DNA from: JBBRFH01 sp038224615
GTDB taxonomy: Bacteria > Planctomycetota > Phycisphaerae > Tepidisphaerales > Tepidisphaeraceae
Assembly (NCBI GenBank): GCA_038224615.1
Contig: JBBRFH010000058.1
Span: forward strand, 1-14,957
Reading direction: 5' to 3'
Length of the DNA stretch: 14,957 nucleotides
Positions 6,930 through 14,359 of the stretch are shown here, piece after piece (positions within the stretch are counted from its first letter, which is position 1; every line of letters begins with the position of its first letter). The notes under the pieces are model-generated. The model saw only the letters and a list, made by a program, of their open reading frames with translations. It was not told the origin of the DNA and ran no database searches. The position numbers were made by a program, and so were the translations under genes.

Positions 6930-6947
6930 CCCCGCATACTCGCGGGG
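6930..6947. repeat. CCCCGC/GCGGGG hairpin
   Basis: A perfect 6-bp stem (6930-6935 with 6942-6947) with a 6-base loop, 24 bases before the nested palindrome at 6971. No T tract follows. Confidence 0.35.
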
Positions 6948-6970
6948 ATGCTGGGGTGGGGGCCTTCCGC

Positions 6971-7007
6971 CTGCGCGGGCGTTTACGCGTAAACGTCGGT
7001 CGCGCAG
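6971..7007. promoter_or_regulatory. Nested palindrome, possible operator
   Basis: CGTTTACGCGTAAACG (6980-6995) is a perfect 16-bp palindrome. It is framed by CTGCGCG (6971-6977) and its complement CGCGCAG (7001-7007). It lies about 155 bases upstream of the large DUF4175-like gene. A perfect dyad this long fits a dimeric regulator site; no regulator gene is visible in the window. Confidence 0.4.
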
Positions 7008-7109
7008 ATAAGCCTCCCACCCAACTGTCACTCAACCCTCACCCGGCGGACCGGGAGAGCCGGACGCACACGCGGTTGCCCGGGCGCGCAAGCCCATTGC
7101 CGCAGTCGG

Positions 7110-7141
7110 CTGACAACAAAGCCGGGCGGGGTCGATATGAT
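7110..7141 (+). promoter_or_regulatory. Candidate promoter for the DUF4175-like gene
   Basis: CTGACA (7110-7115, five of six to the -35 consensus) and TATGAT (7136-7141, five of six to the -10 consensus) sit just before the gene. The spacer is 20 bases, longer than the usual 16-18, which weakens the call. Transcription would begin about 14 bases before the start codon. Confidence 0.3.
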
Positions 7142-7161
7142 GGGGTGGGAGCATCCGCGCC

Positions 7162-10100
7162 ATGACTCAAATTGCCCATTCGGATATCGACGCCCTGACC
7201 GACCGGCTGGCCGTGGTGGGGGCGCGGTATCGCGTGCAGCGGGTGGTGCGCGGGGGGGTGATCTGGGTGGGGATGGCGCTGGCGACGCTTGTGGTCGCGG
7301 GGCTGGCGGCGCATGCGACCGGCGCGGGGACGCTGGCGAAATTGATCGGCCTGCTGACGCTCGGCGCGATCGGCATGACTGCGGTGTGGCAGATCGCCTG
7401 GCCGCTGCTGCGCCGGCCGCGGCGGGAGTGGGTGGCGCGGCTGGTCGAGCGGCGCGTCGACGGGCTGCACAACGGGCTTACCAACGCGCTATTGCTCTCG
7501 GCGCGCGACGACGTGGCGGCCAGCCCGTTCACGCCGATGATCCTCTCGGAAATCCGCCGGACGACCGAACAGAAGTCGCTCGACGAAGCGGTGACGATCG
7601 CGGAACTCAAGCCGGTCTTCTGGCGCTCGGGAATCGTCTTCCTCGTGTCTGCTACCGTTGCAATACTCGCCTGGTCGGCGGTGTCGCACGGGTGGCGGCA
7701 GATGCTGGCGCCGTCGGCGTTCGTACCCAAGAGCGGCGCGGTGATAATCACTTCCGTCCGGCCCGGCGATGCGACGGTCATCAAGGGACAGCCTGTCGAG
7801 ATCGTCGTCGAAGCCTCGGGGCTCGACGCCAAGGATCCGCAGCGGGCGACGCTCATCTTCGACGCGCCCCTGGAAGGCAAAACGCAATCGGACATCCCGA
7901 GCGTCGCCGAGGGACGCTTTGCGGCGCGCCTCGAGCACGTCGACGCGGCGCTCAAGTATCGCGTCGAGATCGGCGGGACGCAGTCGCGTTGGTACACGGT
8001 GAAGGTAATCGATCAGATCAAGCTCGAGTCGCTGTCGCTGCAGGTGCAGCCGCCGGCGTACTCGAAGCAGCCGGCGCAGACCGTGAAGGTGGCCGACCAG
8101 CCGATCAACGTCACCGCCGGCAGCACGCTGACGGCGACGGCGCGCGTCGATACCGGCGTCAGCGCGGCGCTGCTGCAACTCGACGAACTCCCGCCGCTGA
8201 CGATGACGGGCAAGGGGCAGGACTGGTCGGCGTCGTTCACGCTGAACAAGGACGCGTCGATGGCGGTGCTGCTGACCGATCCATCGGGGCAGATCCTGGC
8301 GCGGCTTCCGGATTCGCCGGTGCTGCTGCGGGTGACGCTCGACGCACCGCCGAAGATCGAGGCGCGTTGGCCGAAGCAGACCGAGACACTGGTGCCGCTG
8401 GATCAGGCGATCGAAGTGACGGCGCACCTGAGTGACGATTTCGGCCTGACGCGCATGCGGGTGCTGATGAGTATGTCGTCGGACGCGCCGATGATGCCGG
8501 TGTTCGATCAGCCGCTGGACGGGCAGACGCAATACGACCTGTCGTTCAAGCCGACGATCTCGCCCGACGTGCGCAAGCACGGCAGCGTGATCCGCCTGCG
8601 GATCGAGGCCGTCGACAACCGTGACGTGCCGAACGCCAAGCCCGAGGCGCTGGGCCCGCAGACGGCGCAATCGCCGGAATACCAGGTGCGTTTCGAGGAC
8701 GCCAAGCAGATCACCAAGGAGTCGGCCGAGCGGCTCGACAAGCTGCGCGAAGCGCTGCGGGCGATGCTCAAGTCGCAGCAGGATCTGCACACCAAGACGG
8801 TCGCGTTGAAAGGGTTCGCCGACGCGCTCCAGCCGATCACGCTCGGGCAGACGGTGCTGCGCGACCGGATGAAGGAAGTCGCCGACACGTTCAAGTTCGA
8901 AGCCGCCGACGCGCAGGTGCAGAAGGTGCTGCTGATGCTGGCGAACAATCCGGCGCAGGAAGCGGTCGACCTCTCGACGTCCCTCACCACCGAGCCCGCC
9001 GCCGAGGCGCAGAAGAAATTGCACGGCGAGCTGCAGGCGCGGCAGCGTCGCATCATCAGCACGCTGGAAAGCCTGCTGGCGATGCTCGTCGCCTCGCCTG
9101 AGCCGACCGAGCAGCAGACGAAAAAGGGCGGCGATCTCCCGAACCATGCCGAGGAGCTGGCCAAGCTCAAGGCCGCGCTCGAGGAGTACATGAAGCAGCA
9201 GCAGAAGATCCTCGACACGACCACCAATCTCGCCAAGAAGCCGGTCGACGACTTCACCGACAAGGACAAAAAGACGCTCGACGAGCTGGTGATGAGCCAG
9301 GAGAAGCTCGACGCGTTCATGCAGCAGAAGCTCAGCGATTTCAGCAAGCTGGCCGAGCAGGACATGGCCAACGCGTCGATGCTGAAGGAGCTTATGGAGG
9401 TGTACTCCGAGGTCACGATGGCCAAGGACGCGCTGAAAAAGAAGGAGATCGAGCTGGCGGTCTCGCTCGAGGAATCCGGACTCGAGCTGGCCAAGGAGAT
9501 CACCAGCAATCTCGAGAAATGGCTGATGGATACGCCCGACCGCATCAAGTGGGACATGGAAGACCCCGTCGCCAAGACCGACACGCCGATGGCCGAGCTG
9601 CCCGAGCAGCTCGAGGACATGATCGGCGAGCTGATGGAGCAGCAGGAGGACCTGTTCGAGGCGATGGAAGACACCAACGCCAACTGGACCGACAGCCTGG
9701 ACAAAGGCGCCGGCTGGGACGCGGCGGACGGGCCGATCGCCAACATGAGCGCCAAGGGCGTCACCGGCAACGCGCTGCCCAACGACAACGAGATGGGCGG
9801 ACGCAGCGGTGAAGGTCGTAGTGGCAAATCGCAAGGCGAGTTCGTCGAAGAAACCGCAACCGGCAAAGGCGGCCGCAATACGCCGACGCGCCTCGACCCG
9901 ACGCCCTTCCAGCAAGGCCAGGTCAAAGACACCAGCAAGGACCCCGTCGGCGGCGCGACCGGCGGCGGCAAGGTTTCCGGTCAGGGTGGCGAAGGCCTCG
10001 AAGGCCCCGTCCCCCCGGGCATGCAGAAGGACATGCAGCGCCTCGCCCAGAAGCAGGCCCAGCTCCGCAACTCCGCAGAGCGCATCAACCTGCAATATCA

Positions 10101-10395
10101 GCTCGGCAAGTACGACCAGTTCAAACTGCTGGAATCGATCGCCATCATGCGCCGCACCGAGGCGGACCTGAACGCCAATCGCTACCAGAACGCCATGCGT
10201 CGCCGCGACGTGATGCTCGACGCGATGGATACCTCGCGCATGCTCACCGGCGGCGAAGTACACGTCGAGCACGACACCTCGCCGACGCTCAACGCCCGCA
10301 TGGAAGACCAGATCCACGACGCCAAGACCGGCGACCTCCCGCCGGCATGGAGCGAGCCGCTGAAGGCGTATTACGAGAAGCTGGGCCGGCAGTGA
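7162..10395 (+). CDS. Large membrane-anchored coiled-coil protein (DUF4175-like)
   Basis: This 1077-residue protein starts at ATG 7162 with GGGAG at about 10 bases upstream. Two membrane segments at roughly 31-50 and 58-80 are followed by RRPRREW, a soluble stretch and a third membrane segment at about 157-174. A beta-rich region follows (about 185-370, with VRPGDATVIKGQPVEIVV resembling an Ig-like fold). A long charged helical region (about 510-870) is rich in Glu, Lys and Gln and likely to form coiled coils. A Gly/Ser-rich linker (about 875-953) precedes a final helical segment with MQKDMQRLAQKQAQLR. This order resembles DUF4175-like proteins of planctomycetes and alphaproteobacteria, whose function is not established; an envelope-spanning role is inference. 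Such genes often sit beside MoxR ATPase, DUF58 and von Willebrand genes, and none is present here. The family call is moderate; the topology is clear. Confidence 0.75.
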   Translation: MTQIAHSDIDALTDRLAVVGARYRVQRVVRGGVIWVGMALATLVVAGLAAHATGAGTLAKLIGLLTLGAIGMTAVWQIAWPLLRRPRREWVARLVERRVDGLHNGLTNALLLSARDDVAASPFTPMILSEIRRTTEQKSLDEAVTIAELKPVFWRSGIVFLVSATVAILAWSAVSHGWRQMLAPSAFVPKSGAVIITSVRPGDATVIKGQPVEIVVEASGLDAKDPQRATLIFDAPLEGKTQSDIPSVAEGRFAARLEHVDAALKYRVEIGGTQSRWYTVKVIDQIKLESLSLQVQPPAYSKQPAQTVKVADQPINVTAGSTLTATARVDTGVSAALLQLDELPPLTMTGKGQDWSASFTLNKDASMAVLLTDPSGQILARLPDSPVLLRVTLDAPPKIEARWPKQTETLVPLDQAIEVTAHLSDDFGLTRMRVLMSMSSDAPMMPVFDQPLDGQTQYDLSFKPTISPDVRKHGSVIRLRIEAVDNRDVPNAKPEALGPQTAQSPEYQVRFEDAKQITKESAERLDKLREALRAMLKSQQDLHTKTVALKGFADALQPITLGQTVLRDRMKEVADTFKFEAADAQVQKVLLMLANNPAQEAVDLSTSLTTEPAAEAQKKLHGELQARQRRIISTLESLLAMLVASPEPTEQQTKKGGDLPNHAEELAKLKAALEEYMKQQQKILDTTTNLAKKPVDDFTDKDKKTLDELVMSQEKLDAFMQQKLSDFSKLAEQDMANASMLKELMEVYSEVTMAKDALKKKEIELAVSLEESGLELAKEITSNLEKWLMDTPDRIKWDMEDPVAKTDTPMAELPEQLEDMIGELMEQQEDLFEAMEDTNANWTDSLDKGAGWDAADGPIANMSAKGVTGNALPNDNEMGGRSGEGRSGKSQGEFVEETATGKGGRNTPTRLDPTPFQQGQVKDTSKDPVGGATGGGKVSGQGGEGLEGPVPPGMQKDMQRLAQKQAQLRNSAERINLQYQLGKYDQFKLLESIAIMRRTEADLNANRYQNAMRRRDVMLDAMDTSRMLTGGEVHVEHDTSPTLNARMEDQIHDAKTGDLPPAWSEPLKAYYEKLGRQ

Positions 10396-10418
10396 TCGGA
10401 CGCCCGACGCGCAGTTTC

Positions 10419-10464
10419 GTCATCCTGAGCGTTGTCATCCTGAGGTACTCCGAAGGATGACAAC
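10419..10464. repeat. REP-like palindrome TCATCCTGAG...GGATGAC
   Basis: GTTGTCATCC (10431-10440) and GGATGACAAC (10455-10464) are perfect 10-bp complements around a TGAGGTACTCCGAA loop that has its own GAG/CTC pairing. A partial copy of the left arm, CGTCATCCTGAGC, lies just before it (10418-10430). This is the common dispersed REP-type palindrome of many bacterial genomes. It lies 36 bases after the preceding stop and could protect or end that transcript. Confidence 0.75.
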
Positions 10465-10602
10465 ACGGCGGTTCCGACACCATCGTGCGAAGTCCATTCT
10501 TCATCGCGTTGAGCTTCGCGCTTGTCGCGTGCTTCGCGATTCGTGCTCGGTCCAAACCTGATCCTTGCACTGCAGTCACCGCCGGTCGATGATCCTCGAC
10601 CA

Positions 10603-11871
10603 ATGTCGACCCCTACCGAGCAGCATTTGTTGCAGACGGACGGGCGCACCACCCCCGCGGCGGGCGCGCGGCAGGCGCTGGTGCTGCTGCTGCTGATCAA
10701 CCTGATGAACTACGTCGACCGCCAGATCCTCTCGGCGGTCGAGGCGCCGATCGGGGCGGAGTATGGCGTGAGCGCCACCGCGACTGGCTGGCTGGCGACG
10801 TCGTTCCTGCTGGCGTACATGGTCTTCTCGCCGGTGTTCGGCTTGCTGGCGGACCGCATCTCGCGGTGGGTCATCGTGGGCGCGGGCGTGATCGTCTGGT
10901 CGCTGGCGTCCGGCGGGTCGGGCGCGGTCAGCACGTTCGCGATGCTGATCGGCATGCGCCTGCTCATTGGCATAGGTGAAGCCGCATACGGGCCGGTCGC
11001 GCCGACGATCATCGCCGACCTCTATCCGGTCAACGTGCGCGGCAAGGTGCTGGCGTGGTTCTACGCCGCCATCCCCGTCGGCAGCGCGCTGGGATACGTG
11101 ATCGGCGGGCTGTTTCATGCGCACTGGCACTGGGCGTTCTACGCGACCGTCCCGCCGGGCATCGTGCTGGGCGTGTGGTGCTTTTTCATGCGCGAGCCGA
11201 AGCAGAACCGCCCCGCCGGCCTGCCCGCGCCCCGCAAAGCGAAGCTGCGCGATTACCTGCAACTGCTGCACATCAAGTCTTACGTGCTCAACACCATCGG
11301 CATGACCGCGATGACGTTTGCGATCGGCGGGATCGCGTTCTTCATGCCGCGCTATCTCGAGAAATCGCGCGGCCTCGATCCGCAGCACGCCACGCCGATC
11401 TTCGGCGGCATCGTCGTGCTCGCCGGCCTGCTCGCCACGATCAGCGGCGGCATCGCGGGAGACAAACTCCGCGCCCGCTTCAGCGGGTCGTACTTCCTGG
11501 TCTCGGGCGCGGGGATGCTGCTGGGCTTCCCGTTCTTCCTGCTGATGCTCGTCACTCCGTTCCCGGCGTGCTGGTTTGTGCTGTTCGTCGCGGTCTTCTG
11601 GCTGTTTTTCAACACCGGCCCGAGCAACACGATCATCGCCAACGTGACGACGCCCGCCGTCCGCGCCACGGCGTTCGCACTGAACATCTTCGTCATCCAC
11701 GCCTTCGGCGACGCCATCAGCCCGCCGGTGATCGGCTGGGTCGCCGACCACTGGGGCCTGCCCACGGGCTTCGTCGTCGTCTCGGGAATGATGGTGGTCG
11801 GCGGTGTCGTCTGGCTGATGGGCGCGCGCCACCTGCACGCCGACACGCAAGCCGCAATCGCCGCGACTTAA
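10603..11871 (+). CDS. MFS transporter, spinster-like
   Basis: A 422-residue integral membrane protein with about 12 hydrophobic segments. Conserved MFS features are NYVDRQIL (36-43) in the first helix, the loop motif GLLADRISRW (80-89) between helices 2 and 3, and GEAAYGPVAPTIIADLYP (125-142) with RGK after it, the pattern seen in the spinster-like branch. It should move a small solute by secondary transport; the substrate cannot be read from sequence. I placed the start at ATG 10603, giving a short cytoplasmic tail before the first helix. An in-frame upstream GTG at 10522 adds about 27 residues with no homology cue, and neither start has a strong ribosome binding site. It converges on mnmG with a 53-base gap in which I see no clear terminator. 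The family assignment is firm. Confidence 0.88.
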   Translation: MSTPTEQHLLQTDGRTTPAAGARQALVLLLLINLMNYVDRQILSAVEAPIGAEYGVSATATGWLATSFLLAYMVFSPVFGLLADRISRWVIVGAGVIVWSLASGGSGAVSTFAMLIGMRLLIGIGEAAYGPVAPTIIADLYPVNVRGKVLAWFYAAIPVGSALGYVIGGLFHAHWHWAFYATVPPGIVLGVWCFFMREPKQNRPAGLPAPRKAKLRDYLQLLHIKSYVLNTIGMTAMTFAIGGIAFFMPRYLEKSRGLDPQHATPIFGGIVVLAGLLATISGGIAGDKLRARFSGSYFLVSGAGMLLGFPFFLLMLVTPFPACWFVLFVAVFWLFFNTGPSNTIIANVTTPAVRATAFALNIFVIHAFGDAISPPVIGWVADHWGLPTGFVVVSGMMVVGGVVWLMGARHLHADTQAAIAAT

Positions 11872-11924
11872 TCGCTTCCGCCGGCTCACCGCCGTAACAG
11901 TGTTTGTTGCGCGGTCGGAGTCGT

Positions 11925-13886
11925 TTACGCGCGCCGCATCGCCACCGAAAGCACCGTCACATCCGCGGGCGTGATGCCGCTGATGCGAAGCGCCTGGCCG
12001 AGCGACCGCGGAGTGAACTGCTGCAGCTTGGCGCGGGCTTCGTTGCGCAGGCCGACGACGGCCTTGTAGTCGAAGTCGATCGGAATCAGCTTGCCTTCGA
12101 GTTTGGCGAAGCGCTCGATGGCGCGATCCTGGCGCGTGATGTACCCCTCGTACTTGATGGCGGTCTCGATGCGGAAGCCGACGTGATCGTCGATTTCGCT
12201 CGAAATGCCCGCCGACTGAAGTCGGCTCGCCAGGCTCGCCCAGGTGTGCTCGGGACGGCGCAGGAGTTCAACCGCGGGCGTGCCGTCGAGCTTGATCTGC
12301 TTGAGCTGCTCGGTGATCGCAACCAGCGATTCGCGCGTTGCGGTGAAGGCGCTGTAGCGGGCGTCGTCGACGAGGCCGATGCTTCGGCCGATCTCGGTCA
12401 GGCGGAGGTCGGCGTTGTCATTGCGCAACAGCAATCGGTGCTCGGCGCGGCTGGTGAACATGCGATACGGCTCGGTCGGCGGCTTGGTCGTCAGGTCGTC
12501 AATCAACACGCCGATGTACGCCTGGTCGCGCCTGAGCACAAAGTCAGCCTCGGCGTGCGCGGCGTACCGCGCCGCATTGACGCCCGCGACCAGTCCCTGC
12601 GCCGCCGCCTCCTCGTAGCCGCTGGTGCCGTTGATCTGTCCGGCCAGGAACAGGCCGCTCACGCGCTTGGTCTCCAGCGTCGCCCGCACCTGGTGCGGCC
12701 AGACCATGTCGTACTCCACCGCGTAGCCCCAGCGCAGGACTTCGGCATTTTCCAGGCCCGGGATCATCGCGATGATCTGCCTCTGCACGTCGGCCGGCAG
12801 ACTGGTACTGATCCCGTTGCAGTAGATTTCGTCAGTGTCGAGTCCCTCGGGCTCGAGGAAAATCTGGTGGCTGTGCTTCTCGGCGAACTTCACCACCTTG
12901 TCCTCAATGCTCGGACAATAGCGCGGCCCGGTCCCCTGAATCTGCCCCGAGAACATCGGCGCGCGGTGCAGGTTGGCGCGGATGATCTGGTGAATCGCCT
13001 CGGTCGTCTGAGTGAGATAGCAATGGACCTGCGGAAGCGGGGGGATGAATGTCGAATGAATGCTCGACACTCGGCGCTCGGCATTCGACATTCCAACATA
13101 CTCGTTGAGATACGAAAACGGTGCCGGCTGCTCGTCGCCGGGCTGGGCGGCGAAGACGGAGAAATCGATCGACTGCCTCCTGAGGCGTGGCGGTGTGCCG
13201 GTTTTCAATCGACCGAGTTCAAAGCCCAGTCGCTCGAGACAACCGGAAAGCCCGCGCGCCGCCTGCTCGCCGACGCGGCCGCCTTCGGTTTTCTGTTCGC
13301 CGGTGTGCATGAGAGCGCGCAGAAATGTGCCGGTCGTCACAATCGCGGCGCGGCATTGAAGTGTTGTTCCATTAGCGAGGCGAACAGCGCGGATCGTGGC
13401 ATGGGGTTTCAGCCCATGTTCAGCTTCGGTTGAAGACACGGGTTGAAAACCTGTGCCGCAGTCAACCTCGATCTCCGCGACTTCGCCTTGCACGATCGAA
13501 AGGTTCGGGCACATCGAGAGCAGGCGTTGCACTTCGGCGGCGTACTTGTACTTGTCGCACTGCGCCCGCGGCCCCCAGACGGCCGGGCCTTTGCTGCGGT
13601 TGAGCATGCGGAACTGGATGCCGGTGGCGTCGGTCGCCAGGCCCATAAGCCCGCCAAGCGCGTCGATCTCGCGGACCATTTGCCCCTTGGCGAGCCCGCC
13701 GATTGCGGGGTTGCAGCTCATCGCGCCGATCTTTGAAGCGTCGAGCGTGATCAGCGCCGTGCGAGCCCCGAGCCGCGCCGCCGCCCACCCCGCCTCCGCC
13801 CCCGCGTGGCCGCCGCCGATGACGATGATGTCGTAGTCGTGGGGCTTGGGGCTTAGGGCCTGGGGCTTGGTGAGAATCGAAGACAC
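11925..13886 (-). CDS. mnmG: tRNA uridine-5-carboxymethylaminomethyl modification enzyme, FAD subunit, with in-frame insertions
   Basis: With MnmE this FAD protein makes the cmnm5 modification on wobble uridine 34 of several tRNAs, in the cytosol. Family marks are all present: FAD-binding IVIGGGHAGAEA (21-32), MSCNPAIGGLAKGQ with Cys58, KTGTPPRL, GPRYCPSIEDK with Cys324, LFLAGQINGTSGYEEAAAQG, EPYRMFTSRAEHRLLLR, and ISGITPADV near the end. Cys58 and Cys324 match the two functional cysteines of the E. coli enzyme. At 653 residues it is longer than E. coli (629). The excess includes a repeat-encoded N-terminus (about residues 2-17), GTGFQPVSSTEAEHGLKPHA (144-163) and about 16 residues around 265-280, each coded by palindromic or repeated DNA. 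The start is GTG 13886; no ATG lies between it and the FAD motif, and no Shine-Dalgarno is visible. No mnmE neighbour is in the window. Confidence 0.95.
   Translation of the reverse strand: MSSILTKPQALSPKPHDYDIIVIGGGHAGAEAGWAAARLGARTALITLDASKIGAMSCNPAIGGLAKGQMVREIDALGGLMGLATDATGIQFRMLNRSKGPAVWGPRAQCDKYKYAAEVQRLLSMCPNLSIVQGEVAEIEVDCGTGFQPVSSTEAEHGLKPHATIRAVRLANGTTLQCRAAIVTTGTFLRALMHTGEQKTEGGRVGEQAARGLSGCLERLGFELGRLKTGTPPRLRRQSIDFSVFAAQPGDEQPAPFSYLNEYVGMSNAERRVSSIHSTFIPPLPQVHCYLTQTTEAIHQIIRANLHRAPMFSGQIQGTGPRYCPSIEDKVVKFAEKHSHQIFLEPEGLDTDEIYCNGISTSLPADVQRQIIAMIPGLENAEVLRWGYAVEYDMVWPHQVRATLETKRVSGLFLAGQINGTSGYEEAAAQGLVAGVNAARYAAHAEADFVLRRDQAYIGVLIDDLTTKPPTEPYRMFTSRAEHRLLLRNDNADLRLTEIGRSIGLVDDARYSAFTATRESLVAITEQLKQIKLDGTPAVELLRRPEHTWASLASRLQSAGISSEIDDHVGFRIETAIKYEGYITRQDRAIERFAKLEGKLIPIDFDYKAVVGLRNEARAKLQQFTPRSLGQALRISGITPADVTVLSVAMRRA
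13047..13093. repeat. Palindromic element inside mnmG (residues about 265-280)
   Basis: GAATGTCGAATG (13047-13058) and CATTCGACATTC (13082-13093) are perfect 12-bp complements around 23 bases. The segment codes for residues about 265-280, where E. coli MnmG has a short loop between FSFM and QVPCY. The frame is intact. Confidence 0.75.
13398..13457. repeat. Palindromic element inside mnmG (residues 144-163)
   Basis: Two 21-base arms (13398-13418 and 13437-13457) match as inverted repeats at 16 of 21 positions around an 18-base loop. The coding strand reads GTGFQPV on one arm and HGLKPHA on the other, inserted after EIEVDC in the FAD domain. The GTGFQPV and HGLKP peptides look to me like a dispersed planctomycete repeat read in frame; that is recollection, not a search result. 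Confidence 0.7.
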
Positions 13887-13967
13887 GTTGCCGTACTGTA
13901 TTCACCAAGGCCCAAGCCCCAAGGCCCAAGGCCGATTCTTTATTTATTCACCAAGGCCCAAGCCCCA
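13840..13967. repeat. Cluster of CCAAGGCCCAAGCCCC-type repeats across the mnmG start
   Basis: A 21-bp direct repeat beginning TTCACCAAGGCCCAAG occurs at 13901-13921 and 13947-13967, with further partial copies (AAGGCCCAAGGCC) between. The inverted form GGGGCTTGG...GGGGCTTGGTGA lies at about 13842-13873, inside the first codons of mnmG. The inverted copies flank the GTG start at 13886. Confidence 0.8.
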
Positions 13968-13988
13968 TTCTTTAACGCGATTTCATTG

Positions 13989-14017
13989 TTGTCTCGCGTC
14001 GGTCTGACCGATACTAT
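13989..14017 (+). promoter_or_regulatory. Candidate promoter for the RNA at 14024-14296
   Basis: TTGTCT (13989-13994) and TACTAT (14012-14017) are separated by 17 bases, each matching four of six consensus positions. A small dyad TCGGT/ACCGA (13999-14011) fills the spacer. Transcription would start near 14024. Confidence 0.4.
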
Positions 14018-14023
14018 CTGCGG

Positions 14024-14296
14024 AACGGTTGATACTGCGGTGTGCGTGTTTGGGCTTTCCTGTGGCAAGCCGATACGCATCAAGCAGGACGTAGTCTCAG
14101 GCCCGCCGCAAACCGGCTCTGTCCGGGTCCGAACGGTCTGAGGCGAGACGCGAGTCGCCTGACTTTCGTTTCGTTATCCGCGTCCTTCTACTTACGCTTT
14201 AAAGGGTTTGTACCACAAACCTGGCCCACACGGCATGTGCGGTATCCACCGATCCTAATCGCCCGACTGCGGCAACGTAGTCGGGCGTTTTCGTTT
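14024..14296 (+). ncRNA. Candidate structured non-coding RNA, unrecognised family
   Basis: Between a plausible promoter and a strong terminator lie about 270 bases with several stems and no credible protein. A long interrupted hairpin pairs TTGA (14029-14032) with TCAA (14080-14083), TGCGT (14043-14047) with ACGCA (14075-14079) and GGCTT (14053-14057) with AAGCC (14067-14071). CTCAGGCC (14096-14103) can pair with GGTCTGAG (14135-14142, one G-U). AGGCGA/TCGCCT (14141-14160) and GGTTTGT/ACAAACC (14205-14221, 3-base loop) follow, before the terminator stem. It does not show the conserved cores I know for SRP RNA, RNase P RNA, tmRNA or E. coli-like 6S RNA. A 95-residue ORF here runs through the terminator and looks non-coding. 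No plus-strand gene follows, so a riboswitch is unlikely. Confidence 0.45.
14260..14296 (+). terminator. Rho-independent terminator
   Basis: CGCCCGACT (14260-14268) and AGTCGGGCG (14279-14287) form a perfect 9-bp stem with a 10-base loop, followed directly by TTTTCGTTT. On the minus strand no T run follows the stem, so it acts for plus-strand transcription. It is the best terminator in the window, and no protein gene precedes it on that strand. Confidence 0.85.
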
Positions 14297-14312
14297 CCGC
14301 AGAATGTGGTTC

Positions 14313-14340
14313 ATACGTCTCCGGTGTGAAATCCGCGCCC
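14313..14340 (+). repeat. 28-bp repeat, copy A
   Basis: This copy (ATACGTCTCCGGTGTG then AAATCCGCGCCC) matches 14360-14387 in the same orientation and 14514-14541 in the opposite one, with a few substitutions. It lies 17 bases past the terminator T tract. Confidence 0.75.
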
Positions 14341-14359
14341 CGTCTCAAAGTGTCGACTA

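Noticed and set aside
6189..7035. Several small ORFs on both strands in the 6209-7161 gap
   Set aside because: They overlap each other, span hairpins and repeats, lack ribosome binding sites and show no protein-like pattern.
7489..10317. 942-residue minus-strand ORF opposite the DUF4175-like gene
   Set aside because: Its composition is dominated by Arg, Leu, His and Val as expected from reading the complement of GC-rich codons; the plus-strand protein has clear membrane and coiled-coil structure.
10576..11889. 437-residue minus-strand ORF opposite the MFS gene
   Set aside because: It is rich in Arg, Asp and His with no domain, while the plus strand encodes a clear MFS transporter.
11904..13433. 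509-residue plus-strand ORF opposite mnmG
   Set aside because: mnmG is certain from its motifs; this frame has no family features and its GMGFQPM ending is only the palindromic element read from the other strand.
13047..13457. mnmG as a pseudogene because of repeat insertions
   Set aside because: The frame is intact from start to stop and all catalytic and FAD-binding motifs, including both key cysteines, are retained.
14042..14329. 95-residue plus-strand ORF
   Set aside because: It runs through a strong Rho-independent terminator and structured DNA, so a non-coding RNA explains the region better.
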